Positions 25,815 to 35,976 are shown, counted from the first letter of the stretch. The stretch: DNA of 64,000 bases from Candidatus Sulfotelmatobacter sp. (GCA_030041475.1 JASHNU010000051.1:62001-126000), one strand, 5' to 3'. Numbers and translations: made by a program. Notes: a model not told the origin generated them from the sequence alone.

Positions 25815-26507
25815 TTACTGGAAAGATTGTAGAAAATGGACAATCTCATCCGGTTCCGGGCGCTCCGTATAATCCTCGCTTGCGGTAGCGTAGAGAATCG
25901 TGCCGTCGCGGTCGGCGATGAACGTCGCAGGAATCGGTAATTCCCAGCTGTCGTCACCGTTCGTGAAAGGCAGGTTGACGAAGGCGCGGCGATAGACGGC
26001 TTTCTGTTGCTGCGAGACGCGGTATGTCAGTCCAAACTGCCGCGCGACGTTGTTGTGCGCATCCGACAGCAGCGGAAATCGCAGTTTGTGCTGATCGTGC
26101 ATGAAGAACGATTGCTTCACAGTCTGCGGCGAGATAGCGACGAGTTTCGCTCCGGCTTGTTCGATCTGCGCCACGATGAGGTTCATGGCCTCCATCTGCC
26201 CGACACAAAACGGGCACCAGCGCCCACGGATAAAGCAGACGACCAGGCGTGATTTCGCGAGCAGATCAGATGAGCGAACGATTGTGCCCTGGTGATCTGG
26301 CAGTTCGAACTGGGGAGCGTTGGAGCCGACCGGAAGGATGTTTGCCGCGAGTTTTCGTTGCTTAAGTTCAGCGATCGCCTGCGCGTGAATTGCCTGCGTC
26401 TCGGCCGGAACGTATTTCCCGATCAACTCTTTGCGCTCAGCATAGATTTCGCGCAGAGGTCGCACATCAAGTGCGGGAGCCGATTCTTCGAGCGAGCGCC
26501 ATTTCAT
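25815..26507 (-). CDS. Peroxiredoxin-like protein (AhpC/TSA family)
   Basis: 230 residues: an N-terminal helical region (~1-65) and a thioredoxin-fold domain (FELPDHQGTIVRSSDLLAKSRLVVCFIRGRWCPFCVGQMEAMN). The WCPFC motif supplies the peroxidatic Cys and a nearby second Cys. Reduction of hydroperoxides or a bacterioferritin-comigratory-protein-like role is likely. Confidence 0.86.
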   Translation of the reverse strand: MKWRSLEESAPALDVRPLREIYAERKELIGKYVPAETQAIHAQAIAELKQRKLAANILPVGSNAPQFELPDHQGTIVRSSDLLAKSRLVVCFIRGRWCPFCVGQMEAMNLIVAQIEQAGAKLVAISPQTVKQSFFMHDQHKLRFPLLSDAHNNVARQFGLTYRVSQQQKAVYRRAFVNLPFTNGDDSWELPIPATFIADRDGTILYATASEDYTERPEPDEIVHFLQSFQ

Positions 26508-26517
26508 GATGATGTTG

Positions 26518-27015
26518 TTAGAGGGCTTCCAAATCCGGGCGACCGATGCGGCGGAGGATGTACTGCCTCAGTTCTCTCCGACCTTCTGTATATCGGCCAA
26601 CTTCAATGCGCCGGTCGCCGGACAAGTAGATTATCAGCCCGGTGCTCATATCCGTGTTCACATCTTGCACATCCTTCCACGGTACCCGATGTCTTCTCAG
26701 CAAATGGTGCCAGGTCAACTCGTCTTGAGACACCTGGACAGTAACGGGCCAGCTAAGGACGGTCATAGTCAAAAAGCCAGTTGTTAAAATTAGTCCGAGC
26801 AGGTCACTAACGAGTACCCTTCCGCGATCGCTCACCACGCTCATTGCTTCGAACGCCGAAGCCCAGCCGAACATAATCAACCCTCCGGGATATAAAGCAC
26901 GCAGAGGAGGAGATGGCAAGAATTTATCTTTGACTTCGCTGGGCCGGTCGGCAAGCATGAAAGTCCAGCGAATCAGAATCGGCACCACAATCACAGCAAG
27001 GACGGCGGCAGACAT
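26518..27015 (-). CDS. Membrane protein with bacterial PH-like domain, function unknown
   Basis: 165 residues. Two or three membrane segments (residues ~5-20, ~44-60 and ~70-90) precede a beta-rich C-terminal domain (VQVSQDELTWHHLLRRHRVPWKDVQDVNT...IIYLSGDRRIEVG). This pattern of a W-K-D-V motif after a 'hrvpW' strand is that of bPH/DUF304-type domains. No partner suggests a function. Separated from the peroxiredoxin gene by 10 bases. Confidence 0.65.
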   Translation of the reverse strand: MSAAVLAVIVVPILIRWTFMLADRPSEVKDKFLPSPPLRALYPGGLIMFGWASAFEAMSVVSDRGRVLVSDLLGLILTTGFLTMTVLSWPVTVQVSQDELTWHHLLRRHRVPWKDVQDVNTDMSTGLIIYLSGDRRIEVGRYTEGRRELRQYILRRIGRPDLEAL

Positions 27016-27077
27016 GTGTGGAAGTTCCCCTAGCGGACATAGAAGCCACCTCTCGAGTCAGTTGGGCGACACCCCAG

Positions 27078-28436
<1,359 letters not shown>

Positions 28437-28446
28437 AGGTTCCTGG

Positions 28447-28518
28447 TTATTTTATCAGCCGATCTTCGATCCCAGCCTCTTCGACAACAGGGGCTTTGCG
28501 GTGCAGAGGAGGATTCAT
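28447..28518 (-). CDS. Possible 23-residue small protein after the TetR gene
   Basis: MNPPLHRKAPVVEEAGIEDRLIK. Its ATG follows AAGGAG at ideal spacing, overlapping the tetR stop region, and it ends 10 bases before ffh. Composition looks protein-like, but the length is small and no family is known. A leader or a chance ORF are alternatives. Confidence 0.35.
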   Translation of the reverse strand: MNPPLHRKAPVVEEAGIEDRLIK

Positions 28519-28520
28519 GA

Positions 28521-29171
28521 TCACTCCTTCACGCCCAGGTAGCGCAGGAACATTCTTGGCAGTTCGCGTTCGAGTTGAGCATCGACGTCGGGCCATAGCC
28601 GCGAGAGATCTTTGGGGTCGGGAGGCAGGACGAGGACGCCCTGCGCGGCGATGCCGACCATCAGCATGGCGAATCTGATGGCCGATTCCGGATGGGGATG
28701 GCGAATCTCGCTGCGACGGGTGAGCAGAAGATCCGCGACGTCCTGAAATGTTTTCCACTCCATCTCGTCGCAGCGGCGCACGAATGCGGCATCAGGATGC
28801 TGCCAGATGAAGAAAAGCAGTGCACGCAGCAGGCCGCGGTGCTGGCGATGTCCCTTCAACGTGAGAGCGATGACGGAGCGCGCAACTTCCGGCAGAGGTT
28901 TGTCTTTCCACCGGTCGACAGCGACCAACTCCTTCGTATGTTTGTAATTGGATTCGAAGACGCGGAGGCAGACTTCGCGCATGAGGGCGTCTTTGTCGGG
29001 AAAGCGGCGATAAACAGCGCCCGGAGAAAGGCCGGCCCGGGCGGCGATGCGAGGGATGGTGGCCCCTTCAATGCCGTCTTTGTCCAAGACTTCGATCGTG
29101 GCTTTGACGAGGCGGGTGAGAGACTCGCGGCTGCGCGCCTGATGGGCCGGCAGGGTGGTTTTTCTTGGCAT
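28521..29171 (-). CDS. TetR family transcriptional regulator
   Basis: 216 residues. The N-terminal HTH (ATIPRIAARAGLSPGAVYRRFPDKDALMREV) is typical; the C terminus is a ligand-binding domain. It is transcribed away from a CPBP protease gene, and a perfect 11-bp inverted repeat lies between them, so repression of both is expected. Inducer unknown. Confidence 0.92.
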   Translation of the reverse strand: MPRKTTLPAHQARSRESLTRLVKATIEVLDKDGIEGATIPRIAARAGLSPGAVYRRFPDKDALMREVCLRVFESNYKHTKELVAVDRWKDKPLPEVARSVIALTLKGHRQHRGLLRALLFFIWQHPDAAFVRRCDEMEWKTFQDVADLLLTRRSEIRHPHPESAIRFAMLMVGIAAQGVLVLPPDPKDLSRLWPDVDAQLERELPRMFLRYLGVKE

Positions 29172-29193
29172 GAAGCGATTTTACAGGAAGGAT

Positions 29194-29222
29194 TTGACAA
29201 AATGTAAATGTGAATATACATT
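29194..29222 (+). promoter_or_regulatory. Promoter of the CPBP gene, overlapped by an operator
   Basis: TTGACA (29194-29199), 17-base spacer, TACATT (29217-29222). The TetR-type operator covers the spacer and the -10 element, which fits repression by occlusion. Confidence 0.6.
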
Positions 29223-29228
29223 TACATT
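29201..29228. promoter_or_regulatory. Perfect TetR-type operator palindrome
   Basis: AATGTAAATGT (29201-29211) and ACATTTACATT (29218-29228) are exact inverted copies with a 6-base spacer, midway between the divergent tetR and CPBP genes. Confidence 0.82.
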
Positions 29229-29251
29229 ACGAAAAGAGGGAGGGGGATTGT

Positions 29252-29965
29252 ATGGCTCATCTGATCGCTCATCTTCTTGCTGCCTATGCCATCGTGGTGG
29301 CGCCATCGCTTAGCTGTTTTACGTACCAGAAGGCGAAGAAGCACTTCCAGGCCGGCGATCCAATGGCGAAAGTACGGCTCTATCGCGAATGGATTGCCGA
29401 GCAGGCCGTTACCACTGCGCTGGTTTTGGGGCTATGGCGGTTTGGCGGGATTTCAGGAACGAGTCTCGGCATCACCACGCCTTTTTCCTGGCTTTGGAGC
29501 GCGGCCGCGCTAGTGGTTGTCACCGTCTTGCTGGTGTGGACCGCCGTTCGCCTCCGTCCCAAAGCATCCAAGATCCGCAAGCGTTTTCAGGATTCCCTCG
29601 GAATGCTATTTCCCGATTCGCCCCAGGATCGGAACTGGTTTGGCGCACTCAGCATTGGAGCGGGAATCTCCGAAGAACTCGTTTTCCGCGGATTCCTGAT
29701 GTATTACCTGAGCGCGTATATTCCGCATATCAACACTGCGGAGAAAGTTTTGTTGACCTCGCTGGTTTTTGGTTTGGCGCACATCTATCAGGGATGGCGA
29801 AGGTCGATTCCCACGGGAATTGTGGGGATAGTTCTGGCTCTTCTGTATGTATTTAGCGGCAGCTTGCTGCTGCCGATTGTGGTTCACGCTCTGGCCGATT
29901 GGCGGATGTTATTAATCCTTCCCTCAAATGCAACACCGGCCGAACCGGTGGAAAGTGCAGCCTAG
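29252..29965 (+). CDS. CPBP family intramembrane metalloprotease
   Basis: 237 residues from ATG 29252, preceded by GAGGGAGGGGG. Several membrane helices; the family motifs are GISEELVFRGFL (EExxxR), VFGLAHIYQG and VVHALADW. Members include Rce1-like prenyl-protein proteases and bacteriocin self-immunity proteins. It is controlled by the divergent TetR regulator. The substrate is unknown. Confidence 0.85.
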   Translation: MAHLIAHLLAAYAIVVAPSLSCFTYQKAKKHFQAGDPMAKVRLYREWIAEQAVTTALVLGLWRFGGISGTSLGITTPFSWLWSAAALVVVTVLLVWTAVRLRPKASKIRKRFQDSLGMLFPDSPQDRNWFGALSIGAGISEELVFRGFLMYYLSAYIPHINTAEKVLLTSLVFGLAHIYQGWRRSIPTGIVGIVLALLYVFSGSLLLPIVVHALADWRMLLILPSNATPAEPVESAA

Positions 29966-30972
29966 ACCCTAGCGGATGAGAACACTTCTTTCGCCGCGAC
30001 CACCGTGTTCGAGTGGATGGTCACCGTGTCTTCCAAATTCATTGCATAGCCGCCGGCGAAGGTCACCATCACCGGGATGTTCCGCGTGCGGGCGACCTGG
30101 AAGACGAGTTCGTCACGCTGCTTCAATCCTGCAATCGTCAGGTTCAGGCCCCCTAGCTGATCTTCTTTGTACGGATCGGCACCCGCGACGTAGCACAGCA
30201 CATCGGGCTCAAACTGCTGCAGTCCGGAACTGAGCGCGTGGTCCACCCAGGCCAAGTAGTCATCGTCGCCGAGGCCATCGGGCAGGTCGACGTCAATCGA
30301 AGACGGTGGCTTCCATAGCGGGTAGTTGTTGTGCTGGTGCAGCGAAATAGTGAAGACGTCGCCGGCGTGTGCCTGGCGCATCCTTCCCCCACGTGGCGCG
30401 CCTTCGGGCCGCCGCAACGTCGAAATAGGGGCCGAAGGTAGCGAGCTTGCCGCGTGGGGGCTGGCAAAAATTGTCGCGGTGCCATTTCCCTGATGCACGT
30501 CGCAATCGAGAGTCATGGCGGTGCGGATTTTGTCGTCGCGCTGCAAGCGGCGAATGGCGACGGCAACGTCGTGGATCATGCAGAATCCTTCGCCGTGATC
30601 GGGGAAGGCGTGATGAAATCCGCCGCCGAGGCTGATGGAGACTCCATCGCCGAGGCACTGGCGCGCGGCGAGGATGGAGCCGCCGGCGGCCAGCCAGAAA
30701 GCTTCGGCAAGATCGCGAGAGTAGGGAATTTCCATTTCCATTTCTTCACGCGGACTGAGCGTGCCGGTCTTCAGCTTCTCTACATATTCGGGTTTGTGGA
30801 CCAGCAGAATGTCCTGGTCGCTCGCGGGCTTGGGCTCGAGATAATCCTCCGGTTCAGCGACACCCGTTGCGATCAGCCGGTCGCGTACGCGCCGGTATTT
30901 TTCGGCAGGGAAGACGTGGGCTCCGATGGGCAGGTAATACGCGTCGCTGTAGACGAGTTTGAAAGGGAGCAT
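29962..30972 (-). CDS. Histone deacetylase-like (arginase/deacetylase fold) hydrolase with in-frame insertion
   Basis: 336 residues; zinc amidohydrolase of the HDAC/AcuC superfamily. GGGFHHAFPDHGEGFC holds the catalytic histidines, DCDVHQGNGTA and GADPYKEDQLGGL the zinc-binding residues, and FAGGYA the C-terminal block. Between GNGTATIFA and DVFTISLHQHNNYP about 33 residues (SPHAASSLPSAPISTLRR...) are inserted that homologues lack; the DNA there is a nested palindrome. Whether the enzyme is active with this insert is unclear. Ends 4 bases into the CPBP gene on the other strand. Confidence 0.86.
   Translation of the reverse strand: MLPFKLVYSDAYYLPIGAHVFPAEKYRRVRDRLIATGVAEPEDYLEPKPASDQDILLVHKPEYVEKLKTGTLSPREEMEMEIPYSRDLAEAFWLAAGGSILAARQCLGDGVSISLGGGFHHAFPDHGEGFCMIHDVAVAIRRLQRDDKIRTAMTLDCDVHQGNGTATIFASPHAASSLPSAPISTLRRPEGAPRGGRMRQAHAGDVFTISLHQHNNYPLWKPPSSIDVDLPDGLGDDDYLAWVDHALSSGLQQFEPDVLCYVAGADPYKEDQLGGLNLTIAGLKQRDELVFQVARTRNIPVMVTFAGGYAMNLEDTVTIHSNTVVAAKEVFSSARV
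30386..30460. repeat. Palindromic element inserted in frame in the deacetylase gene
   Basis: Outer arms CCCCCACG (30386-30393) and CGTGGGGG (30453-30460); inner arms CCTTCGGGCC (30401-30410) and GGGCCGAAGG (30429-30438), one mismatch. It encodes the extra residues of the deacetylase without breaking its frame. Confidence 0.65.
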
Positions 30973-31109
30973 CGAGGCCCGATGATAGCCCCCGGCCTTC
31001 GCGGGCTGAGGGACTTCATATCATACGCGTGGGTCTCAGAAGAGGGTAGGGATCCTTCGACTGCGCTCTCGTTCGCGCGCGCTCCGCTCAGGATGACGAT
31101 CGGTAGGAA

Positions 31110-31511
31110 CTAGCGTTTTTTCGCCAGCGGCACCGTCGGTGCGACCATCGGCCTTCTCACAGGCACAATCGCTCCCTTGGACGGATCGGCGGCGGCATTC
31201 GCGCGCGTAAGCACTTCCTGCTGGATGTACTGCACGAATTCCTGGATCTGGCGCTGCATCTCCTCCATGCGCTCGCGCATCTGGAGAATGATCGCCATTC
31301 CGGCGATGTTGACGCCCAAGTCGCGGGCAAGGTTCAAGATGAATTCCAGCCGCTGCAGGTCTTCGTCGGTGTAGAGGCGGGTGTTGCCTTCGGTGCGCGA
31401 CGGTTTGAGCAGTCCTTCGCGTTCGTACAGGCGCAAAGTTTGCGGATGGATGCCGTACATCTCTGCGACGGAGGAGATCATGTAGGCACCTTTCGATTTC
31501 CGCTTAGTCAC
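31110..31511 (-). CDS. hspR: MerR-family heat-shock repressor HspR
   Basis: 133 residues (GTG at 31511; ATG at 31481 is the alternative). MISSVAEMYGIHPQTLRLYEREGLLKPSRTEGNTRLYTDEDLQRLEFI is the HspR-type winged helix, followed by a coiled region and a basic tail. HspR represses dnaK by binding HAIR sites; a HAIR-like site is at the dnaK promoter of this window. In many bacteria hspR follows dnaJ; here an amino-acid permease gene stands between. Confidence 0.9.
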   Translation of the reverse strand: MTKRKSKGAYMISSVAEMYGIHPQTLRLYEREGLLKPSRTEGNTRLYTDEDLQRLEFILNLARDLGVNIAGMAIILQMRERMEEMQRQIQEFVQYIQQEVLTRANAAADPSKGAIVPVRRPMVAPTVPLAKKR

Positions 31512-31644
31512 GGGTTCCCTCGCTCCGCTCGGAATTTCGCCAGCGGACTCCCGTCGCCCCTCACGTCTGCTAAACGACTCAATATGTAAGCGCCTTTAGA
31601 TTTCCGGTTGGTCATGCCAGAAACAATTTACAACAAAAACAAAA

Positions 31645-31716
31645 CGGCCACGGATTATCACGAATGTTCACGGACCCTTTGATCAATCCGTGATGATCCG
31701 TACTAATCCGTGGCCG
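31645..31716. repeat. Dispersed inverted repeat, CGGCCACGGATTA type
   Basis: Arms CGGCCACGGATTA (31645-31657) and TAATCCGTGGCCG (31704-31716) are exact inverted copies. The inside also repeats CACGGA/TCCGTG. A related element is at 35998-36062. Confidence 0.85.
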
Positions 31717-31722
31717 ATGAAG

Positions 31723-33165
31723 TTACGCTGCCGGCTGGGCTTTGCTCTCTTCAGGCACAGACCATCCTGCCGGCTTCAGCGCGTGGTTGACGAAGTAAAC
31801 AACGAAGCCTGCGACGACAAGGATCATGCCGAAGGCGAACGAGCTCATGCCAAGGATTGACTCATGTTCGCTGCGGATCACCGAGAATCCAAGCAACAGC
31901 ATGGGCGGAATGCCGATCGCGATGGCCCCGAACAGGCCGCCGGGCACGCGGAACGGCCGCGGCAGATCAGGTTCGCGGAAGCGAAGCACGGCCAGCGCCA
32001 TGAACTCCAGAAGGAGGCTCGCGCCGTAGAGAAGAATATCGAGTGTGACCAGGCGGGCGAAGCCCAGGCCTAAGCACATGGCCCATCCGATGGCGAGCGC
32101 GATGATGGCCACCCAGGGCGCCCGGGATTTCCGCTGCAGCTTGCCGAAGAATGCGGGCAGCATGCCGTCCTGAGCCATGGCCAGCGGCAGGCGCGAGTAG
32201 CTCATGACCAGAGCGTTGAACATGCCGAAGGCGCTGATGATGCCCCCCAGCACCACCCCAACGCGCAGAATCGGTCCGCCAACCAGGCCGGCGATGTCGG
32301 CCCACGCGCCGGTTTCCCACGCGGTCGATTTCAGGCCCGTCGCCCACAGGGCGGCAAAGGGTAGGACGTAGCTGACGGCCACAATGCAGACCGCGACCAG
32401 CATGGCGCGCGGGTAGGTCCGCTGCGGGCGCTCGACTTCCGTGGCGATCGTAGAGGCGTTGTCCCAGCCCATGTAATTCCACATGCAGATGAGCAGGCCG
32501 CCGAGAATATCGACAGTGGAAGTCGTCGGCTTGGTCACGGCGTTGGCCAGTGCGCCCAGCTTGAATGGAGCGATCAGCACAATCGCCGCGAACGGCGCCG
32601 AGAGAGCGAGGAACAGCCAGAGTGACGTGAGGGAGACGACTTTGACTCCGGCGATATTGAGCAGCGCGCAGGCGACCACCACCGTCAGCGCGACCCACCA
32701 TCCGCGGTTGTTCACCTGAAACCAGGGGAACATGCGCGTCAGATAAGCCACAAACAGCGTGGGATAGATCGCCATGTCGAAAATGGACGCAACCAGCGAC
32801 AGCCAGGCTTCCTGAAATCCCCAGAAGTTGCCCATGGCACGGCGTACCCAGGCGTAGTAACCGCCTTCATAAGGCAGCGCGCTGGAAAGCTCGCCAATCA
32901 TGAAGGCTGTGGGCAGGCTCCAGAGCAGCGGCGTGATGAGCAGAATCAGAATCGCGCGTCCGTAGCCGGCGCCGTGCACGATGTCTTCGGTGCCATAGGT
33001 TCCGCCCGACACCATAAAGAAGGTGGCGGCGACCAAGGGCCAAAGCGTGAGGCGGACGAATTTCTTCGGCGCAAGCTTGGTTGGGGAGGATCCGTTCCGG
33101 TCAGGGACTGCGGCGAGGGTTTGGGGGTTATCGAGTTGTTGACGTGGCGAGCTAGCTGTTGCCAA
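31723..33165 (-). CDS. APC-superfamily amino acid permease
   Basis: 480 residues, about 12-14 membrane helices. The N-terminal block LTLWPLVAATFFMVSGGTYGTEDIV and ELSSALPYEGGYYAWVRRAMG are family features. Likely proton-coupled amino-acid/polyamine uptake; the substrate is unknown. Lies between hspR and dnaJ on the same strand. Confidence 0.87.
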   Translation of the reverse strand: MATASSPRQQLDNPQTLAAVPDRNGSSPTKLAPKKFVRLTLWPLVAATFFMVSGGTYGTEDIVHGAGYGRAILILLITPLLWSLPTAFMIGELSSALPYEGGYYAWVRRAMGNFWGFQEAWLSLVASIFDMAIYPTLFVAYLTRMFPWFQVNNRGWWVALTVVVACALLNIAGVKVVSLTSLWLFLALSAPFAAIVLIAPFKLGALANAVTKPTTSTVDILGGLLICMWNYMGWDNASTIATEVERPQRTYPRAMLVAVCIVAVSYVLPFAALWATGLKSTAWETGAWADIAGLVGGPILRVGVVLGGIISAFGMFNALVMSYSRLPLAMAQDGMLPAFFGKLQRKSRAPWVAIIALAIGWAMCLGLGFARLVTLDILLYGASLLLEFMALAVLRFREPDLPRPFRVPGGLFGAIAIGIPPMLLLGFSVIRSEHESILGMSSFAFGMILVVAGFVVYFVNHALKPAGWSVPEESKAQPAA

Positions 33166-33441
33166 TTTCTATGGCTGCCTCCTTAAGCGACTCACTCTCA
33201 CCACCGCGTCTTCCTTGATATCTTCGAGTGAAGGCTTTCTTTTCCGCGGCTCCCGGAACGATGCGATTTCCCGGGCATTTCGGCGAAGTTAGTTCGCACT
33301 AGTGAGATTACGGCAAATTTCCACAGATGCAAGAAAATTTTGAGTTTTTTAGAAAATTTTGTAAGCGAGCGGGCTGGTACTGAGGTAATGAATTCTGGGT
33401 CCTGAGTCGCGAGTCCTGGCTCGGCAGGCCCTCGGTACTGA

Positions 33442-34674
33442 CTAGACTTTACTCCACAACTCCGCCCTTGGGTCTTCCGGGTTCAGCTTGGCCAGTTCGC
33501 GGAGGAGCTCCTTGGTGCGTTCGTCGCGGGGCATGGGGACCGTTACGGTGATTTCGACGATTTCGTCTCCGCGCACGCCTTCGCGCGTGGCTGAGGGCAC
33601 GCCTTTTTCGCGCAGGCGGAGTTTCTGGCCGGATTGTGTTCCGGGTGGAATTTTCAAGAGCGCCCGGCCGTCGATGGTCGGCACTTCGATCTTAGCGCCC
33701 AGCGCGGCTTCGGTGGCGCTCACAGGGACGGTCAGATAGATGTCATCGCCATCACGCCGGAAAATGGCGTGTGTCTCCGTGCGGATGATCGCGTAAAGAT
33801 CCCCCGGAGGACCACCATGCGACCCGGCATTGCCCTTGCCCGGCAAGCGGATGCGCTGGCTGTCGCGTGTGCCGGCTTTGATGCGCACTTCGAGCGGTTC
33901 GGTCTTCGTAACCGTGCCCTCGCCGTGGCAGGTGGGGCAGGTCGCCAGGTTCTTGCCCGTGCCATGGCAGCGCGGGCACTGCACATTGAACTTCATGCGG
34001 CCGCTGGTTTGCGTAATTTGGCCGCTGCCCCCGCACTCCGGGCACTTGCCCGGAGATTCCAGTTCTCCGTTTCCGTGGCATTGCGGGCAGACGTCCTGCC
34101 GGGTGATGTTCAGGCGCATGACGCCGCCGCGAATCGCCGTCCAGAAGGGAACGTTGACCTGATATTCCAGATCGGCGCCCGGTTCGGGGCCTTCCTCGGC
34201 GTGAGCGGCGCCGCGGCCGCCACCGAAGATTCCAGAAAAGATGTCGCGGAAGCTGCTGCCGCCGGATGTCTTGGCTCCGCGACCGGCATTATCCACCAGG
34301 TCGGAAAAGTCGAATCCGCCGAAATCGAAATGGGCTCCACCCTGGCCGCCTTGCTGGGCAGTGCCGGGAAATCCTCCCGGGAAGCCCCCACCGCCCTGGG
34401 CGCCAGCGCGGGCGTAGGCCTCGGCCGTGGCCGGGTCGATGTTGTCGGAGTAAAAGCCGACCTGGTCGTAGATTTTGCGCTTCTTCGGATCCGAGAGAAC
34501 GTCGTTGGCCTCGGAGATGGCCTTGAACTTCTCCTCCGCCGACTTGTCTCCCGGATTGACGTCGGGATGGTACTTGCGGGCGAGCTTGCGAAAGGCCTTG
34601 CGGATGTCCTCGGCCGAGGCGGTCTTCTTCACGCCGAGGGTTTCGTAGTAGTCCTTCTTGGTGGTGGTTGCCAT
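33442..34674 (-). CDS. dnaJ: Chaperone DnaJ
   Basis: 410 residues: J domain with [10 protein letters not shown] (HPD), Gly/Phe-rich region (~90-140), four zinc-finger CxxCxGxG repeats ([32 protein letters not shown]) and the C-terminal substrate domains. Stimulates DnaK. The ATG lies 3 bases after the stop of the SIR2-like gene, with no clear Shine-Dalgarno sequence in that gene's last codons, so expression may depend on coupling. Confidence 0.96.
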   Translation of the reverse strand: MATTTKKDYYETLGVKKTASAEDIRKAFRKLARKYHPDVNPGDKSAEEKFKAISEANDVLSDPKKRKIYDQVGFYSDNIDPATAEAYARAGAQGGGGFPGGFPGTAQQGGQGGAHFDFGGFDFSDLVDNAGRGAKTSGGSSFRDIFSGIFGGGRGAAHAEEGPEPGADLEYQVNVPFWTAIRGGVMRLNITRQDVCPQCHGNGELESPGKCPECGGSGQITQTSGRMKFNVQCPRCHGTGKNLATCPTCHGEGTVTKTEPLEVRIKAGTRDSQRIRLPGKGNAGSHGGPPGDLYAIIRTETHAIFRRDGDDIYLTVPVSATEAALGAKIEVPTIDGRALLKIPPGTQSGQKLRLREKGVPSATREGVRGDEIVEITVTVPMPRDERTKELLRELAKLNPEDPRAELWSKV

Positions 34675-34677
34675 GCG

Positions 34678-35787
34678 TTATGAAAAATTGAACGCCGAAA
34701 TATTTGAGATCGCTGTATCGAAACGGTTCTTCGAGACTGCAAATTTATCCCGGGCCAGCGGGCCAAGAAGCTGCCTTATGCGCTCACCGACCTCCTGATC
34801 GGGATTGAAGACCATCACCTTTTCCAACCATCCGTCGCCAATGGTGCCGAGGGCGTACAGGTACCGAAAGAACTCGTCCGTGGGAGGGTAAGAGTACCCG
34901 ATTATGAAGATATATTCGGCCTCCGATAGGCGTCGGGCGGCCCTCTTCCATACTCGGCCGATTCCGGAGTGATGAGTGCCCTTATTCCAAGTGGGCGGCA
35001 CGATAAGCGGCTCCGGCTTCAATTGAGAACCGCAGTGCTGAAGAAAGCGTAGATCCTGGGAAACCTCAAACCTTAGGCTTCCGGCGGCCTTTACGCTCAG
35101 CCTCTGAAGGCAAGCGCGCATGTCCAACATCATGACCTCCTTGCACAAGGGGCATTTCCCCCAATTTAAGGAGCCGTGCAGCTTGAGCAGATCAACAGCG
35201 TCGGCGGAGTCCTGACTAAATCCATATCTGTAGGGTATGTCATCGAAGTATAGGCAGACGTCGATGCCCAGGTCGTAGTTGAACGTAATCACCGATACGC
35301 TGCCCCAGTCCCCTTTCGCGACCTTGCGGACTAGTTCAGCGAAAGAGTCGTACGGGGGCGGCGGCATGAGTTTAGGAAACTTGCCGGAGGTCCATTCTTG
35401 CCGATACTGCTTGGTGGGGGTCGGGCGCATTGGGGAGGAGAGAATGGGGAATTCCATACTCAGCTCAACCGTGCGAGAGATCAACCTTCGCATCGCTGGA
35501 AGGGAATCCACGTCGGCCTCAGAAAGCGAGCCCAGTCGTCCGAAGAGAGCCGCCATCTCGAAGGCGCTAAACAGCACCTCAATGTTGGCCAAATCTAAGT
35601 CTGCTTTCGAGTGAACCGCCTTGAGCGCGTCTCTGGCCCTGAAGACCAAATTAAATGCATCATTATCTTCTGGAGGCAGCGCACCACTCCGCAACAGAGA
35701 TCTCGCCTTATCCATGAAATCCGAGGCGAGAGGCGCTTTGGCGGCCGCGGACGCGCCAGCCCCAAGGACAAACACAAACCTGCTCAC
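34678..35787 (-). CDS. SIR2-like domain protein between dnaK and dnaJ
   Basis: 369 residues. SIR2-like Rossmann features: FVFVLGAGASAAAKAPLASDF (residues 4-24), VITFNYD (166-172), LKLHGSLNW (201-209, with the conserved His) and IFIIGYSYPPTDEFF near residue 300. A CPLC pair (212-215) may bind zinc. Such SIR2 proteins often act as NAD+-consuming effectors in phage defence. GTG start follows GAGGAGG. It is preceded by a 58-residue ORF ending 12 bases upstream and followed directly by dnaJ. Its position inside a chaperone operon suggests a late insertion; its action here is inferred. Confidence 0.82.
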   Translation of the reverse strand: MSRFVFVLGAGASAAAKAPLASDFMDKARSLLRSGALPPEDNDAFNLVFRARDALKAVHSKADLDLANIEVLFSAFEMAALFGRLGSLSEADVDSLPAMRRLISRTVELSMEFPILSSPMRPTPTKQYRQEWTSGKFPKLMPPPPYDSFAELVRKVAKGDWGSVSVITFNYDLGIDVCLYFDDIPYRYGFSQDSADAVDLLKLHGSLNWGKCPLCKEVMMLDMRACLQRLSVKAAGSLRFEVSQDLRFLQHCGSQLKPEPLIVPPTWNKGTHHSGIGRVWKRAARRLSEAEYIFIIGYSYPPTDEFFRYLYALGTIGDGWLEKVMVFNPDQEVGERIRQLLGPLARDKFAVSKNRFDTAISNISAFNFS

Positions 35788-35799
35788 GCAGTCGCCTCC

Positions 35800-35976
35800 T
35801 CAGTTGACTATCTTCCGTCTTCGTTTATCTTCCACTAGCAAGGACGAGTCTTCGAGGTCGGTGCCGTCGTCGTAGACCGGAATCTGCCGGGCCCCGGTCG
35901 GGGTTGACACGAAGACTTGCCATTCTCCATCGCCCAGGCTGGCGAAATAGGTGTCATCGTTAACCTGAAAGTCCAA
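35800..35976 (-). CDS. Small acidic-basic protein paired with the SIR2-like gene
   Basis: 58 residues, not recognised: MDFQVNDDTYFASLGDGEWQ ... VSTPTGARQIPVYDDGTDLE ... VEDKRRRKIVN. The start is TTG with GGGGAG six bases upstream, which is probably why it is easily missed. Acidic centre, basic tail, no membrane segment. It ends 12 bases before the SIR2-like start on the same strand, so the two are probably co-expressed. A sensor, inhibitor or antitoxin role is possible but unproven. Confidence 0.62.
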   Translation of the reverse strand: MDFQVNDDTYFASLGDGEWQVFVSTPTGARQIPVYDDGTDLEDSSLLVEDKRRRKIVN

